Positions 35,701 through 42,100 of a stretch of 54,950 nucleotides of DNA are shown here, piece by piece. Both the position numbers and the translations under genes were made by a program. The stretch comes from Reticulitermes lucifugus (lineage: Eukaryota > Arthropoda > Insecta > Blattodea > Rhinotermitidae): contig JAKCWW010000300.1 in the NCBI GenBank assembly GCA_026260175.1, positions 58,385 to 113,334 of the forward strand, written 5' to 3'. The notes below the pieces were generated by a model. That model made no database searches. It was not told the DNA's origin and was given only the letters and a program-made list of their open reading frames with translations. Each line of letters begins with the position of its first letter. The stretch's first letter is position 1.

Positions 35701-36511
35701 AATGTCATGCAACTTAATTCACTGGCATACTGTGATGGCTGTAAAATGTCACTTGATAAAAGTCAAATAGTTTCTTTACTGGTTGATACATGTATATGGA
35801 ATTTCATGACAATATTCAAGGCATATAATTTGAAATTTATGAATTAAGCATGTGAAGATATATTGAAAAAATGAGGTCAAGAAGTATGTCAGTGTGTTAA
35901 AATGAATAACAGAATTTAATCCTGTGCTTTATAATGGACAGTTAAGGCTTGTGAAGTATGCTTTCTTGGATTTGCCTTTGGCCGAATTTGTTATGTGTAC
36001 TAAAATGTTGTATTTTTATTTTTAGGATCATCTAATTCCAAATTCAGCCTGGAAAGATTATTCCGCAGCCAACACAAACTACGCGTTTGAAGCATTTGAA
36101 TCTGAAGAGAAGCCTGCAGGGCCACCAGGAACCCTACCTAACAATGGTTCCTCTCGGACTGTAGGAGGCCCACACAAACCACTTGCAGCAGCAGCAGCAC
36201 ACAACAGCAGCGGTGGTTATCAAAACAACGGAGGACATTATGCTGACACAAGGTCCCTGCAGCGTCCACGAGGTGGTGGCGGCGGAGGTTACCAGGTGCC
36301 TGGTCCCATAGAGCGGACCACGTATTCCCTTCCTAGGACAGTGCATCAAGCAGGGGGAGTTGGTCCCCCTCATAATGGCTACTATACCCAAGATCGACAT
36401 CGTGGGCCACCTCGTCCACATAGTGAACTACAACCAGATTTCTACTTCATGCCGTCACAGAGGAAGTATTCAGGAGAAGTGGTTAGAGTATATGTGGACT
36501 ACAATAAGTAG
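12569..36511 (+). CDS. LPMO-like / EGF / double-DOMON / SEA transmembrane protein, gene span (16 visible exons, 5' incomplete)
   Basis: Exons join as 12569-12666, 13208-13341, 13691-13912, 15064-15609, 16778-16819, 20471-20962, 23614-23746, 24846-24955, 26681-26884, 27085-27302, 27560-27748, 28359-28506, 30075-30288, 30998-31179, 31296-31465 and 36026-36511. All junctions are GT-AG and every phase matches, giving 3,588 nt and 1,195 residues before TAG. Visible-protein layout: LPMO-like C-terminal part (1-77), two EGF-like modules (80-150), first half of DOMON1 (152-230), Ser-Glu-Pro repeats (about 240-505), second half of DOMON1 (512-660), DOMON2 (about 670-845), SEA-like domain (846-950), transmembrane helix (about 1000-1023), cytoplasmic tail (1035-1195). 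The order implies an extracellular redox/carbohydrate-related type I membrane protein. The start codon, signal peptide and LPMO N-terminus (copper-binding His1) are not visible, so they lie in distant upstream exons. I recognise the domains but not a named orthologue; function is inferred. Confidence 0.85.
13208..13341 (+). CDS. Exon B: LPMO-like domain C-terminus with CxDC and SCADVDI motifs
   Basis: The 134-nt exon completes the split ACA codon. It encodes [17 protein letters not shown], then a segment with W-G and the motif [10 protein letters not shown]. LPMOs of this superfamily end with a C-x-x-C...WG...F/Y-x-x-CAD-I pattern; the aromatic residue before SCAD is a candidate for the axial copper-site residue. 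Assignment to AA15 rather than another Chitin_bind_3 subfamily is inferred. Confidence 0.75.
13691..13912 (+). CDS. Exon C: two EGF-like modules
   Basis: The 222-nt, phase 1-1 exon encodes a cysteine-rich stretch. The first module has CSGHG...CRC...YYGPHC; the second is a complete six-cysteine EGF ([13 protein letters not shown], then [13 protein letters not shown]). C-x-C followed by an aromatic/G-x-x-C is the EGF signature. The module links the LPMO-like part to DOMON1. Confidence 0.85.
13913..15063 (+). other. Intron between EGF and DOMON1 exons
   Basis: 1.15 kb, AT-rich, GT-AG. I see no exon, repeat family or RNA gene in it. Confidence 0.7.
15064..15609 (+). CDS. Exon D: first half of DOMON1 plus first Ser-Glu-Pro repeat block
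   Basis: The acceptor at 15062-15063 and donor GTAAGT at 15610 bound a 546-nt, phase 1-1 exon. Its first ~70 residues look like the N-terminal half of a DOMON fold (LDFTAY...[17 protein letters not shown]...YVGLGWRP). The sequence then changes abruptly to about six SEPEPS-type units (nt 15340-15480) and a Lys/Ser-rich stretch. The repeat interrupts the DOMON fold, whose second half resumes at 23614. Confidence 0.8.
15610..16777 (+). other. Intron with (ACT)n microsatellite
   Basis: 1.17-kb intron. The only structured content is a run of about 16 ACT units at 16101-16148 followed by CACCACCACC. Confidence 0.75.
16101..16148. repeat. (ACT)n microsatellite
   Basis: Near-perfect trinucleotide run inside an intron. 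Confidence 0.95.
16778..16819 (+). CDS. Exon E: 42-nt mini-exon encoding a dibasic RRKR motif
   Basis: TTCTTTAG acceptor and GTAAGT donor enclose 42 nt of phase 1-1, coding for [13 protein letters not shown] plus shared split codons. Because it is symmetric, it can be skipped without changing frame. RRKR fits the furin consensus R-x-K/R-R. Being tiny and low-complexity it has less support than its neighbours, but the splice sites are good and the frame is kept. Confidence 0.6.
16820..20470 (+). other. 3.65-kb intron between mini-exon E and repeat exon F
   Basis: Mostly unique AT-rich sequence. A tRNA-like SINE relic is possible at 17440-17510 (TGATAGCTGAGACATCAG ... CCTGGGTTCAGTTT). A repeat resembling 25556-25760 lies at about 19850-20060. 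No further exon was recognised. Confidence 0.6.
19850..20060. repeat. Interspersed repeat, first of two degenerate copies
   Basis: Shares CTAAAATGGAAnCTG and AAACAAGAATT...AAAGTCTGGTTGA with 25556-25760. Possibly an old pogo/Tigger-type MITE; the match is weak and was judged by eye. Confidence 0.35.
20471..20962 (+). CDS. Exon F: large Ser-Glu-Pro repeat cassette
   Basis: The 492-nt, phase 1-1 exon (acceptor TTTCCTAG, donor GTACAG) encodes about 163 residues of repeats such as [20 protein letters not shown], with a Lys/Arg/Asn-containing interlude near 20570-20635. There are no cysteines and it is almost certainly disordered. It repeats the motif of exon D across 5 kb of intron, so exon duplication or parallel repeat growth is likely. 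It can be skipped in frame. Confidence 0.75.
21795..21990 (+). mobile_element. SINE family D (third tRNA-derived type)
   Basis: ATCCCTGGTTCAAATCTTGG is a B-box-like head. It is followed by CATGGTTTTCCTCTGCCTAT and GAGAGTACCTTAAAATAGGCC, a body shared with 53450-53705. Confidence 0.5.
22440..22680 (+). pseudogene. LINE ORF2 C-terminal fragment
   Basis: A frame reads [20 protein letters not shown] then [13 protein letters not shown] and stop. This resembles the widespread insect non-LTR ORF2 tail W-I-D-L-A-Q-D-R-x-x-W...V-M-N-L. A second, independent copy lies at 52262-52500. Confidence 0.6.
22716..23010 (+). mobile_element. SINE family B copy
   Basis: GGGAGCTGGGATAGCATAGT opens a decayed head. 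GAGTTTTCCCTTCTCC, CCAGATCGGCTCTGG and GAGGTTAAGAATGATTGGAG then follow the 10533 copy to its end. Confidence 0.7.
23614..23746 (+). CDS. Exon G: DOMON1 resumes (MDCTDIVIG motif)
   Basis: The 133-nt exon encodes [20 protein letters not shown], then [20 protein letters not shown]. The M-x-x-x-D-I-V-I-G pattern is the conserved DOMON strand that, in cytochrome-type DOMONs, contributes a methionine near haem. Donor GTATTA at 23747. Confidence 0.8.
24846..24955 (+). CDS. Exon H: DOMON1, GG-DL strand
   Basis: The 110-nt exon after CTCTGCAG encodes [18 protein letters not shown] and a following G-F-E...T-x-V-L-F-R-K-K-L strand. This matches the late DOMON pattern P-x-x-D...GG-x-x-D-L...T-x-x-F-x-R-x-L. 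Donor GTAGCT. Confidence 0.8.
24956..26680 (+). other. 1.7-kb intron within DOMON1
   Basis: Apart from the degenerate repeat at 25556-25760 I see only unique AT-rich sequence. Confidence 0.6.
25556..25760. repeat. Interspersed repeat, second degenerate copy
   Basis: CTGAAACCTGTCTAAAATGG through ACAAAAACAGTCTGGTTGA; partner of 19850-20060. Confidence 0.35.
26681..26884 (+). CDS. Exon I: end of DOMON1 with His-rich loop
   Basis: The 204-nt exon after TTTCAG encodes a stretch with MHVIWAQGQ and then [20 protein letters not shown]. The HVIWA...Y-H-G-H-G-x-x-R-G pattern closes a DOMON module. The histidines are candidates for the second haem ligand if the module is a b-type cytochrome; this is inference. 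Confidence 0.8.
27085..27302 (+). CDS. Exon J: DOMON2, first part
   Basis: The 218-nt exon after TTTCTCACAG encodes a Cys-containing start ([20 protein letters not shown]) and then [20 protein letters not shown] ending at ...TKM, phase 0. The W/T-G-I-A-F strand is the DOMON hallmark position. Donor GTGAGT. Confidence 0.82.
27427..27545 (+). mobile_element. SINE family B 3' fragment beside a splice acceptor
   Basis: GAAGCTGATAATTAAACTTTG, GATGTTAAGAATGTTTG and CTCCCACTCCTGTATACCTTCATGAC follow the tail of the 22716 copy. It ends about 15 bases before the acceptor of exon K. Confidence 0.5.
27560..27748 (+). CDS. Exon K: DOMON2 core ([11 protein letters not shown])
   Basis: 189 nt, phase 0-0. 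Joined to exon J it reads [20 protein letters not shown], then [20 protein letters not shown], then G-R-I-x-D-G-V...F-T-R-K-R. This is textbook DOMON order: M-S-x-T-D-A-x-x-G-W-V, then D-x-x-Q-D, then T-L-x-F-x-R. Donor GTAATT. Confidence 0.85.
27749..28358 (+). other. 0.6-kb intron in DOMON2
   Basis: AT-rich with a strong polypyrimidine tract at its end; nothing else seen. Confidence 0.7.
28359..28506 (+). CDS. Exon L: end of DOMON2 (FMFPVRGG ... RICIRPC)
   Basis: 148 nt after TTTTTTTCAG, encoding [19 protein letters not shown] and later [18 protein letters not shown]. The F-P-V-x-G-G strand and H...P...S-x-R-I-C-I-x-x-C ending resemble the DOMON modules of multidomain arthropod proteins. 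Donor GTATAT after phase 1. Confidence 0.8.
28507..30074 (+). other. 1.6-kb intron between DOMON2 and SEA exons
   Basis: Begins with GTGAGGGTTGTTCAAATGAA (28541-28560), reminiscent of a mariner-type terminal repeat, with no partner found. A SINE B tail fragment lies at 29857-29975. Confidence 0.55.
29857..29975 (+). mobile_element. SINE family B 3' fragment
   Basis: GGGGACCACCCAGCCTCCTA followed by TTCAAGGGATAAAAAGGGC and CCAAGATTAAGAATGGT aligns with the middle and tail of SINE B. Confidence 0.5.
30075..30288 (+). CDS. Exon M: SEA-like domain, first part
   Basis: 214 nt after TTGCACAG. It encodes a strand [16 protein letters not shown], then [15 protein letters not shown] and [14 protein letters not shown]. 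The pattern (beta strand, helix with F-x-x-L...V, then I/L-P-G-F-x-x-x-x-V-x-x-F) is typical of membrane-proximal SEA domains. Family assignment is by pattern only. Confidence 0.75.
30998..31179 (+). CDS. Exon N: SEA-like domain end and stalk
   Basis: 182 nt after TATCAACAG. It encodes [20 protein letters not shown] and a charged stalk ending FAPQE. KMNVVVD occupies the place where cleavable SEA domains carry G-S-V-V-V, so self-cleavage is not expected. Donor GTGAGT. Confidence 0.75.
31296..31465 (+). CDS. Exon O: transmembrane helix
   Basis: 170 nt after GTCTCACAG, ending in phase 0 before GTAAGT. It codes for a short extracellular stalk ([11 protein letters not shown]), a ~23-residue hydrophobic span beginning [18 protein letters not shown], and a basic cytoplasmic start ([12 protein letters not shown]). 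This anchors the protein as type I. Confidence 0.85.
32225..32558. repeat. Short element bounded by a perfect 23-bp inverted repeat
   Basis: GCATACAAGGAAAACCCACT plus AAG at 32225-32247 is the exact reverse complement of 32536-32558. The enclosed ~290 bp contains a GC-rich core (about 32345-32395) unlike the AT-rich surroundings. Confidence 0.6.
32573..32733. repeat. (TATC)n microsatellite with assembly gap
   Basis: Tetranucleotide array interrupted by N at 32655-32669; the true length is unknown. Confidence 0.95.
32985..33118 (+). mobile_element. SINE family B 3' part
   Basis: GGTAAAGCGGCTGGGGCGTG, CCCTATTCTAGCGCCAGGGT and GTATGGGTAGGGCTATAC match the 8525 fragment closely. Confidence 0.6.
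33930..34145 (-). mobile_element. SINE family B, reverse copy
   Basis: On the minus strand: head with GGGGATCAAATCCCGG (B box), then CCACCCAGCCTCCTACACAA, GGGGTAAAGCAGCTGGGATG and GCCAAGGTTAAAG. The middle part is better preserved than in other copies. Confidence 0.7.
35399..35420. repeat. (AC)n microsatellite
   Basis: Dinucleotide run in the last intron of the DOMON gene. Confidence 0.9.
36026..36511 (+). CDS. Exon P: cytoplasmic tail and stop
   Basis: 486 nt from acceptor TTTTTAG to TAG at 36509-36511. The 161-residue tail is rich in Gly, Pro, His and Tyr. It has a short alanine run followed by N-S-S-G-G, a hexaglycine run near 36273-36290, and ends [13 protein letters not shown]. Such tails suggest an interaction or phosphorylation region. 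It follows a 4.5-kb intron full of repeats, but phase and acceptor are clean. Confidence 0.85.
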   Translation, partial: DHLIPNSAWKDYSAANTNYAFEAFESEEKPAGPPGTLPNNGSSRTVGGPHKPLAAAAAHNSSGGYQNNGGHYADTRSLQRPRGGGGGGYQVPGPIERTTYSLPRTVHQAGGVGPPHNGYYTQDRHRGPPRPHSELQPDFYFMPSQRKYSGEVVRVYVDYNK

Positions 36512-37312
36512 AATTCTCTAGGATGTAATTGGAATGAATCTTTAAACAAGGAAGAAATCATAAAAGATCACGACAACAAAGAGCAGGCAAACTTGAGTGG
36601 TTACCAGATTGACAATTCTGATCATGGGGAAAATGTTACTACCACAGATGACTGATGAAAACAAGTTTGCCAGCAGTCAGCTTGATTTGACAAAGCCAGT
36701 ACTTACAGATGCCATTTCTGCAGTAACAAAGTTATGGTGCATGCCTGAAGAAATGAATGCTCTCATGTCCAGAATGTCAAGAGTGAGTGAAGTGTGCAAG
36801 TACAGGTTTTAAATTTGTCACTGCAAAGAGGTGGACACAATTTGTGATGCAAATATTCACATTTATACTGCACATCTACATATAACACTTTGTTACAGAC
36901 AAAGGACCAAATACTATGACAGTGTTAGGCTTGCAATGTGGGTACTGTCAAAACTGATCAGATGCAGCAGCTTTTGCTTAGAGGACTAATTTTCATACAG
37001 ATTCCTTACTTCATGTAAAAGTTTCATCACAGGACAGTGTTCTGTATAATCATGTGTAAAAAGAATGTGCAATATTGATAGAATATGTTAGTATGAAAAC
37101 TCAGTGCTCCCTGCCAGTTTCTGTTTTATCTGCCCTGACAGATGTCTGTTTTCCAGTCAACAGGTGACTGAATCAGAGAGTTAACATGAATTTGCTCTCT
37201 TTCTTGTGCTCAATATTATACCTACAGTATTTTATCTGCATACATTGCTATTCTGTTCGTACATATTTAAATGTCCCTCCAAATATTAAACTGTTAATAT
37301 TTTCCACAGTCT

Positions 37313-37318
37313 AATAAA
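37313..37318 (+). promoter_or_regulatory. Candidate AATAAA polyadenylation signal for the DOMON gene
   Basis: First canonical AATAAA I found downstream of the stop at 36511, implying a 3' UTR of about 0.8 kb. No transcript evidence is available, and later signals are possible. Confidence 0.35.
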
Positions 37319-37950
37319 CAGTTCTTGTTTAAAAATCAGCACACCCAAATGAATAGGATGGATCCACTTCCTCTGCTTCTAGTTCCATCATCATACATCT
37401 GGCTAATTTCAGGGATGCCTTTAAAAATGCAGTCTAAAATGAACTGCATTTTATGACATTCACAGGCAGCACTACTGCTGACAAATAAGACCATCCCTTC
37501 AATAGAAAATCACTTTTAAATTCCGATATAAAACATCTTTTCATGTTTTCCCTTTCATTTCAGTGAGCAAGATGATGAGAATTTGACTCAGTAAAGCTAT
37601 ACAGATGGGTTGTCATATGGAAAATGAAGGTAGCAAATCTCTCCTCTCCATTACCTATGCCCCTCTTTCTCATGTAAATGTACTAACTTGCGCTTGATGG
37701 CAATATTCTTTTGGAGTGTGCAGATTGAATGTTCTATATTTATATCCTTTCTATGATTACGTGAGCTCTATGTTGTGATTTGTGTATGTGTGTAAAATCC
37801 TGTACATAAGTGTGCCTGTATATTGTACATGTGTGAAGAAACAAGAAGTAACATCCTTGTGTGTAAATTGCATTACATATTCCAGCTGTATTATGCGCGG
37901 AAATCAACTTGGCGACAGACCCATCAAAAACACCTCCACAGAAGGAAGTA

Positions 37951-38611
37951 CAGTAGAACGAAAAATCTTAAATGGGGGTTGTGTGAAAATCAAACAGAAT
38001 ATTACTGTTTCAGTAGCAAAAACATTTTATTCACTCTAAATTTAAATGTAATTATGGTTTTCTTCAATCCATCTTATGATTACATTTTTATATTCATTTT
38101 ATAGGACACAAAAGAAAAAACTTGAAGAAAAATACCCAAAAGACATTTTACGAGTCCATTCTTTTGTCAGTGTGGTGTATGATGACCAATCATAAAATTA
38201 CTTACAGTCATGATTTACAATCAACCAGGAACAGTGCTTCTGTGTAAATGGTTCCTGCCATGGGCCTTTGGAACACTTACACACACAATACCCCTTGATA
38301 ATTGATAGTACAGTGCTGCGATAGTTTGCAATCAATTCTGACATTGATTCATTGCTAATGCAATCAATCACAGTGTTGTTATGTATGTAACCCACACTTT
38401 AAAGCTGTAAATACAAACCCCAAGTGAAGGGTCCAAAATGGTGTACAGACTGAATTTCATGCCTTAAATGCGGGGAAAACCCTACATTTGAGAAATCTTA
38501 AAGCAAGAAAAATTATACATTATTGATATGGGGTTTTGGCCAGGACCACAAAAGTGAACCTAGAATGTGGGAAAATCTTAAATTCAGAAACCTTAAATTG
38601 GGATTGTACTG
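37951..38611. mobile_element. Pogo/Tigger-like MITE with TA target duplication
   Basis: Left end TA|CAGTAGAACGAAAAATCTTA and right end (reverse) TA|CAGTACAATCCCAATTTAAG form imperfect terminal inverted repeats starting CAGT and flanked by TA on both sides. The inside has repeated AAATCTTAAA motifs and no transposase frame. Confidence 0.6.
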
Positions 38612-38705
38612 TATATAGGTCAGTACAAAGATCATGTTAATTGAAAACATCCAAAAGGGCAAATAATCTCTTCTTACTTAATTACAGGAATTTGAACAAA
38701 AAGTT

Positions 38706-38710
<5 letters not shown>

Positions 38711-38755
<45 letters not shown>

Positions 38756-38757
38756 AA
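38711..38757. repeat. (AT)n-(AC)n microsatellite
   Basis: About 15 AT units followed by ACACACACAC, within the probable 3' UTR of ERMP1. Confidence 0.9.
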
Positions 38758-38957
38758 TGTACACTTTTATACCAAAATGCCTTTATAACTGTTAATAACA
38801 TTCATAGATGTCACATAATAACAAAACTGCAAAAAATGTAACTTTTTAACTACACATGAAGTACATATACCCATTCCAATATTTCAGATCATTATTAGTA
38901 TGAATTAACAAAATTTAAAATGCCTCTGAAAACCTGTAATAATGAAGTAATGATGAA

Positions 38958-39122
38958 CTAGAACTTCCAAGCCTTAAAAGTTGAGGCCCAAGCAGTTACA
39001 TGAGCCCAGTCCGGGTATTTGCTCAGGAACTTTTTAAATTCTTCAGACATGGATTCATGACTGTTTATGTAATGACCAATTACTGCTATGTCCAAACGCA
39101 CAGCAGGTGGACCTGCAGTATC
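38958..39122 (-). CDS. ERMP1: ERMP1 terminal exon h
   Basis: 165 nt from TTTTAG to TAG at 38960-38958. It encodes DTAGPPAVRLDIAVIGHYIN, then FLSKYPDWAHVTAWASTFKA and WKF. The F-P/Y-P-D-W...A-W ending is the typical C-terminus of ERMP1. Confidence 0.85.
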   Translation of the reverse strand, partial: DTAGPPAVRLDIAVIGHYINSHESMSEEFKKFLSKYPDWAHVTAWASTFKAWKF

Positions 39123-42100
39123 CTAAAAGGAAAACGGAGTAACAAATAACAACCAATACCACAGTAATTTCTATTTTTGAAGCTTCAAGGGCTTTTTTTT
39201 TTTTTTGGTTGAAAGGAAAATGTGGTTTTATTTGTGTGTGTGACCCCTTTTGAACTGTTGAACCATCTTCATGCAATTTGGGATGGATGTTATACCATTG
39301 AAAGTCACCCCAACCTTGTATATTTTGGTTTTTAAAAATAATGGGGTGGTACTGCATTCCATTTGCATACTTCATGAAGAAGCAGCTGACACTGCCTGCC
39401 ATTTGTGTACTTAATGATAAAAAAGCACTGTTCAAACTAATAAGATTGTAATTCCATGTAATCTCTGGAATAATAACATGAATTCATTCTTTAATAATCT
39501 CAAGTTAAATTTATTTACACAAACAAGATCTCCTATCATGACAGGCCTTTTAGAATCACATCACAGAATATGTGTTCTCGGAGTTCTGAAATAATATTGA
39601 AAATTAGGTCTACTTGAAGATGAAAGAACAATTCTGAAACATGTCATAGACTGTCAAAGACACTCATTTTAAAAATTTTAAAAGAAAACGTACATGTGCA
39701 GAATAAAATACAAGAGAAACAATACCTGTCCATTTTCATTCGATCATTGTTGGACTGACGACTTAAAAGCTGACTCAACTGCCCTACCATTTTGTGTCTG
39801 TTGTTTGAAAAATAACCTAAAAAACTAATGCTACCTACAATTCAGTCATACAGGTAGCCATTCTTTTACCCTCACCCCTCATTTTCAGTTTAACACCCTT
39901 TGGCTGGCTGCATACTAAACACTACTGAGAGTGCACTCACTGTAAACTGCATCAGTCACCGGTGCACTCATCATTTAGTTCAGATTGATATTCTTGGTGT
40001 ATTTGCCTTTATATAACAGTCCTCTTTCTATAACATGAGTGAGAAACATAAATCTACATCCCCAAGTGCAACCCCAATAAAAAAACAGCACAAGGCAATG
40101 AGTATTGAAGAGAAATTAGACATAATACATCGGCTTAAAAAGGTGAACAAACTGCTAATATCTTCTCAGCTCTTGGCTTGGCCAAGAGCAGCATACATAC
40201 AATTCGTAATAATGCAGAAAAAAATTGAAGAAAATAACTATAACTGTAACACAGCTACCGTCATCATTGCCTATCTTGTCATCTGATCCATCTGACCCCT
40301 TCCCCTCCATCATCTCTAACAAAGCTACCACTATCCTGAAATCATGTCATCCCTCATTTAACGTAAGTGTATACGAGGTGTTTACAGTTCCTTTCCGAGT
40401 TACTTAGCATAAAAATGAATATTAATTGTTTATTTTTATACTAGTATCAGTAACACAATAATAATTTGTGTAGTATATATGTATATATATATCATATATA
40501 AAGAGGCTGTCATTGGTGTGATTACGCATATTATTTCTTATGGGAATATCATGTCTAATTTAAGCCATCTGGACTTACACTCACCTTTCAGGAACATAAC
40601 TAGGGTGTAAAACAAGAATTATCTATTTCCTGCACAACAGATGTAATCCTACAACATGCATCATACTTCACCTTAATGTCCCCTGTAACTAGTGGTGACA
40701 CTCTGTGCAAACAAATATAAAGGAGACACACTGTCGGCAGGTACATAACATGTATACGCTAAACACAGCAACAGAATTTGGCAAAATGTGTGGCATACAT
40801 CAACAGTAAAGAATCCTTACATGAGGAGAGCCGTACGTGTGCGTGACGGCCAACTATAAGCATGTTCATAAGTGACCAAACTATGCTTACATATAAGTAT
40901 TCCTCACCTCCACATCAATCCAGAATTCAAATGGAGTCCCTGTTAAGCCTTGAGCATAGCTAATGAAGTACGTGGGTTTGTTTTGCCATTTATAACCACT
41001 TTCAACAAGTTCTGCATCAAAATTCCAATATGTAAGTTTCACAGATGGTGCTAACACAATTGCCATGTGGTCTGGTCCTGTAAATGAATTTAAACTGCAT
41101 CAGTATGACAGAATGAGTATGGCTTATAATAAGAACTTCACTGTACTAAGAGTGCATCAGTTCCTTAGGAACTGATGGAAAAATCTCACATAAAATGAGG
41201 GCTCTTGTTTGTAACTTTGTGTAGAGAATATATTCCGTTTTTGCTTCCCATGCAATTCACAGATGCAGGTCGTGAAGAGACATCAATCCAACCCTCTCAG
41301 TCTCTACCCTGTCTAGAAGTCTGTATTCCAAAATGTGAGTGCCATGTATCTGAATAGAGAGGGTTTATTCAACCGCTTAACCTCCATCTAGTGCCGAGGT
41401 TTTTTTCCTTTTTTTTTTTTTTATTATTTTAAAGAATGCTTAAACATTAGCACAGGCACCACAGTAACCCTTGCACCATTTTCCCATCTTTTGTGCAACC
41501 CTTATTACTTAAGCATTCCCCACAGTCATCTGGTTTCAGAAATGCCGGCCCAGGTGCCTATAAGCCAGTATTGAGTCGCTAGTGCTGAGGTTAAGATGAG
41601 TGAAGCTACACCTCCACTCCCCCATATTCCATCATATGCACAGGGAAAACTTTAAATGGATCATTCTGTACAATATAAGACATGCATGCACACACTGCAA
41701 TGTGGCAGACATCCCAACGTTATTCAGTCTCTTTCCTCATGTGAGGTAACAGCTGTAGCATCTGCGATCACTTTATCAATCTTATGATTCAGTCTCTTCA
41801 CATTTCTAGTCATGGTACACACACACAGCAATGTGGCAGACATTCCAACATTATTCAGTCTCTTCACATTTCTGGTCTGGTAGCTGGAACACATCTTTTT
41901 AATAAACCTGAATAATATGAGTTCATTGTGTAGTCAGTGAATGAGATTGATCTCTGACCTGGATCACTTAGAAATTATTTTACTGGAAAGCCTGAGCAAT
42001 GGAAATGTATCCCTTGGTATGTTCAAAATCTCCAGTTCCTAAAATAAAAATTGTAACATGCAAAGTACTGTATTTTACTTTTTCAGCCAAACAATGCATC

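Larger units (their letters stand above)
31466..36025 (+). other. 4.5-kb intron before the last exon of the DOMON gene
   Basis: Largest visible intron. It holds a 23-bp inverted-repeat pair (32225/32536), a long TATC microsatellite with an assembly gap, two SINE B copies in opposite directions and an (AC)n run at 35399. I recognised no exon in it. Confidence 0.7.
36512..38957. other. 3' UTRs and convergent intergenic gap
   Basis: 2.4 kb between the two stop codons. It contains the candidate AATAAA for the plus gene (37313), a 661-bp pogo-like MITE (37951-38611) and an (AT)n-(AC)n run (38711-38757). The clearest AATAAA I see for the minus gene is at 38031-38026, inside the MITE. No additional gene was recognised. 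Confidence 0.6.
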
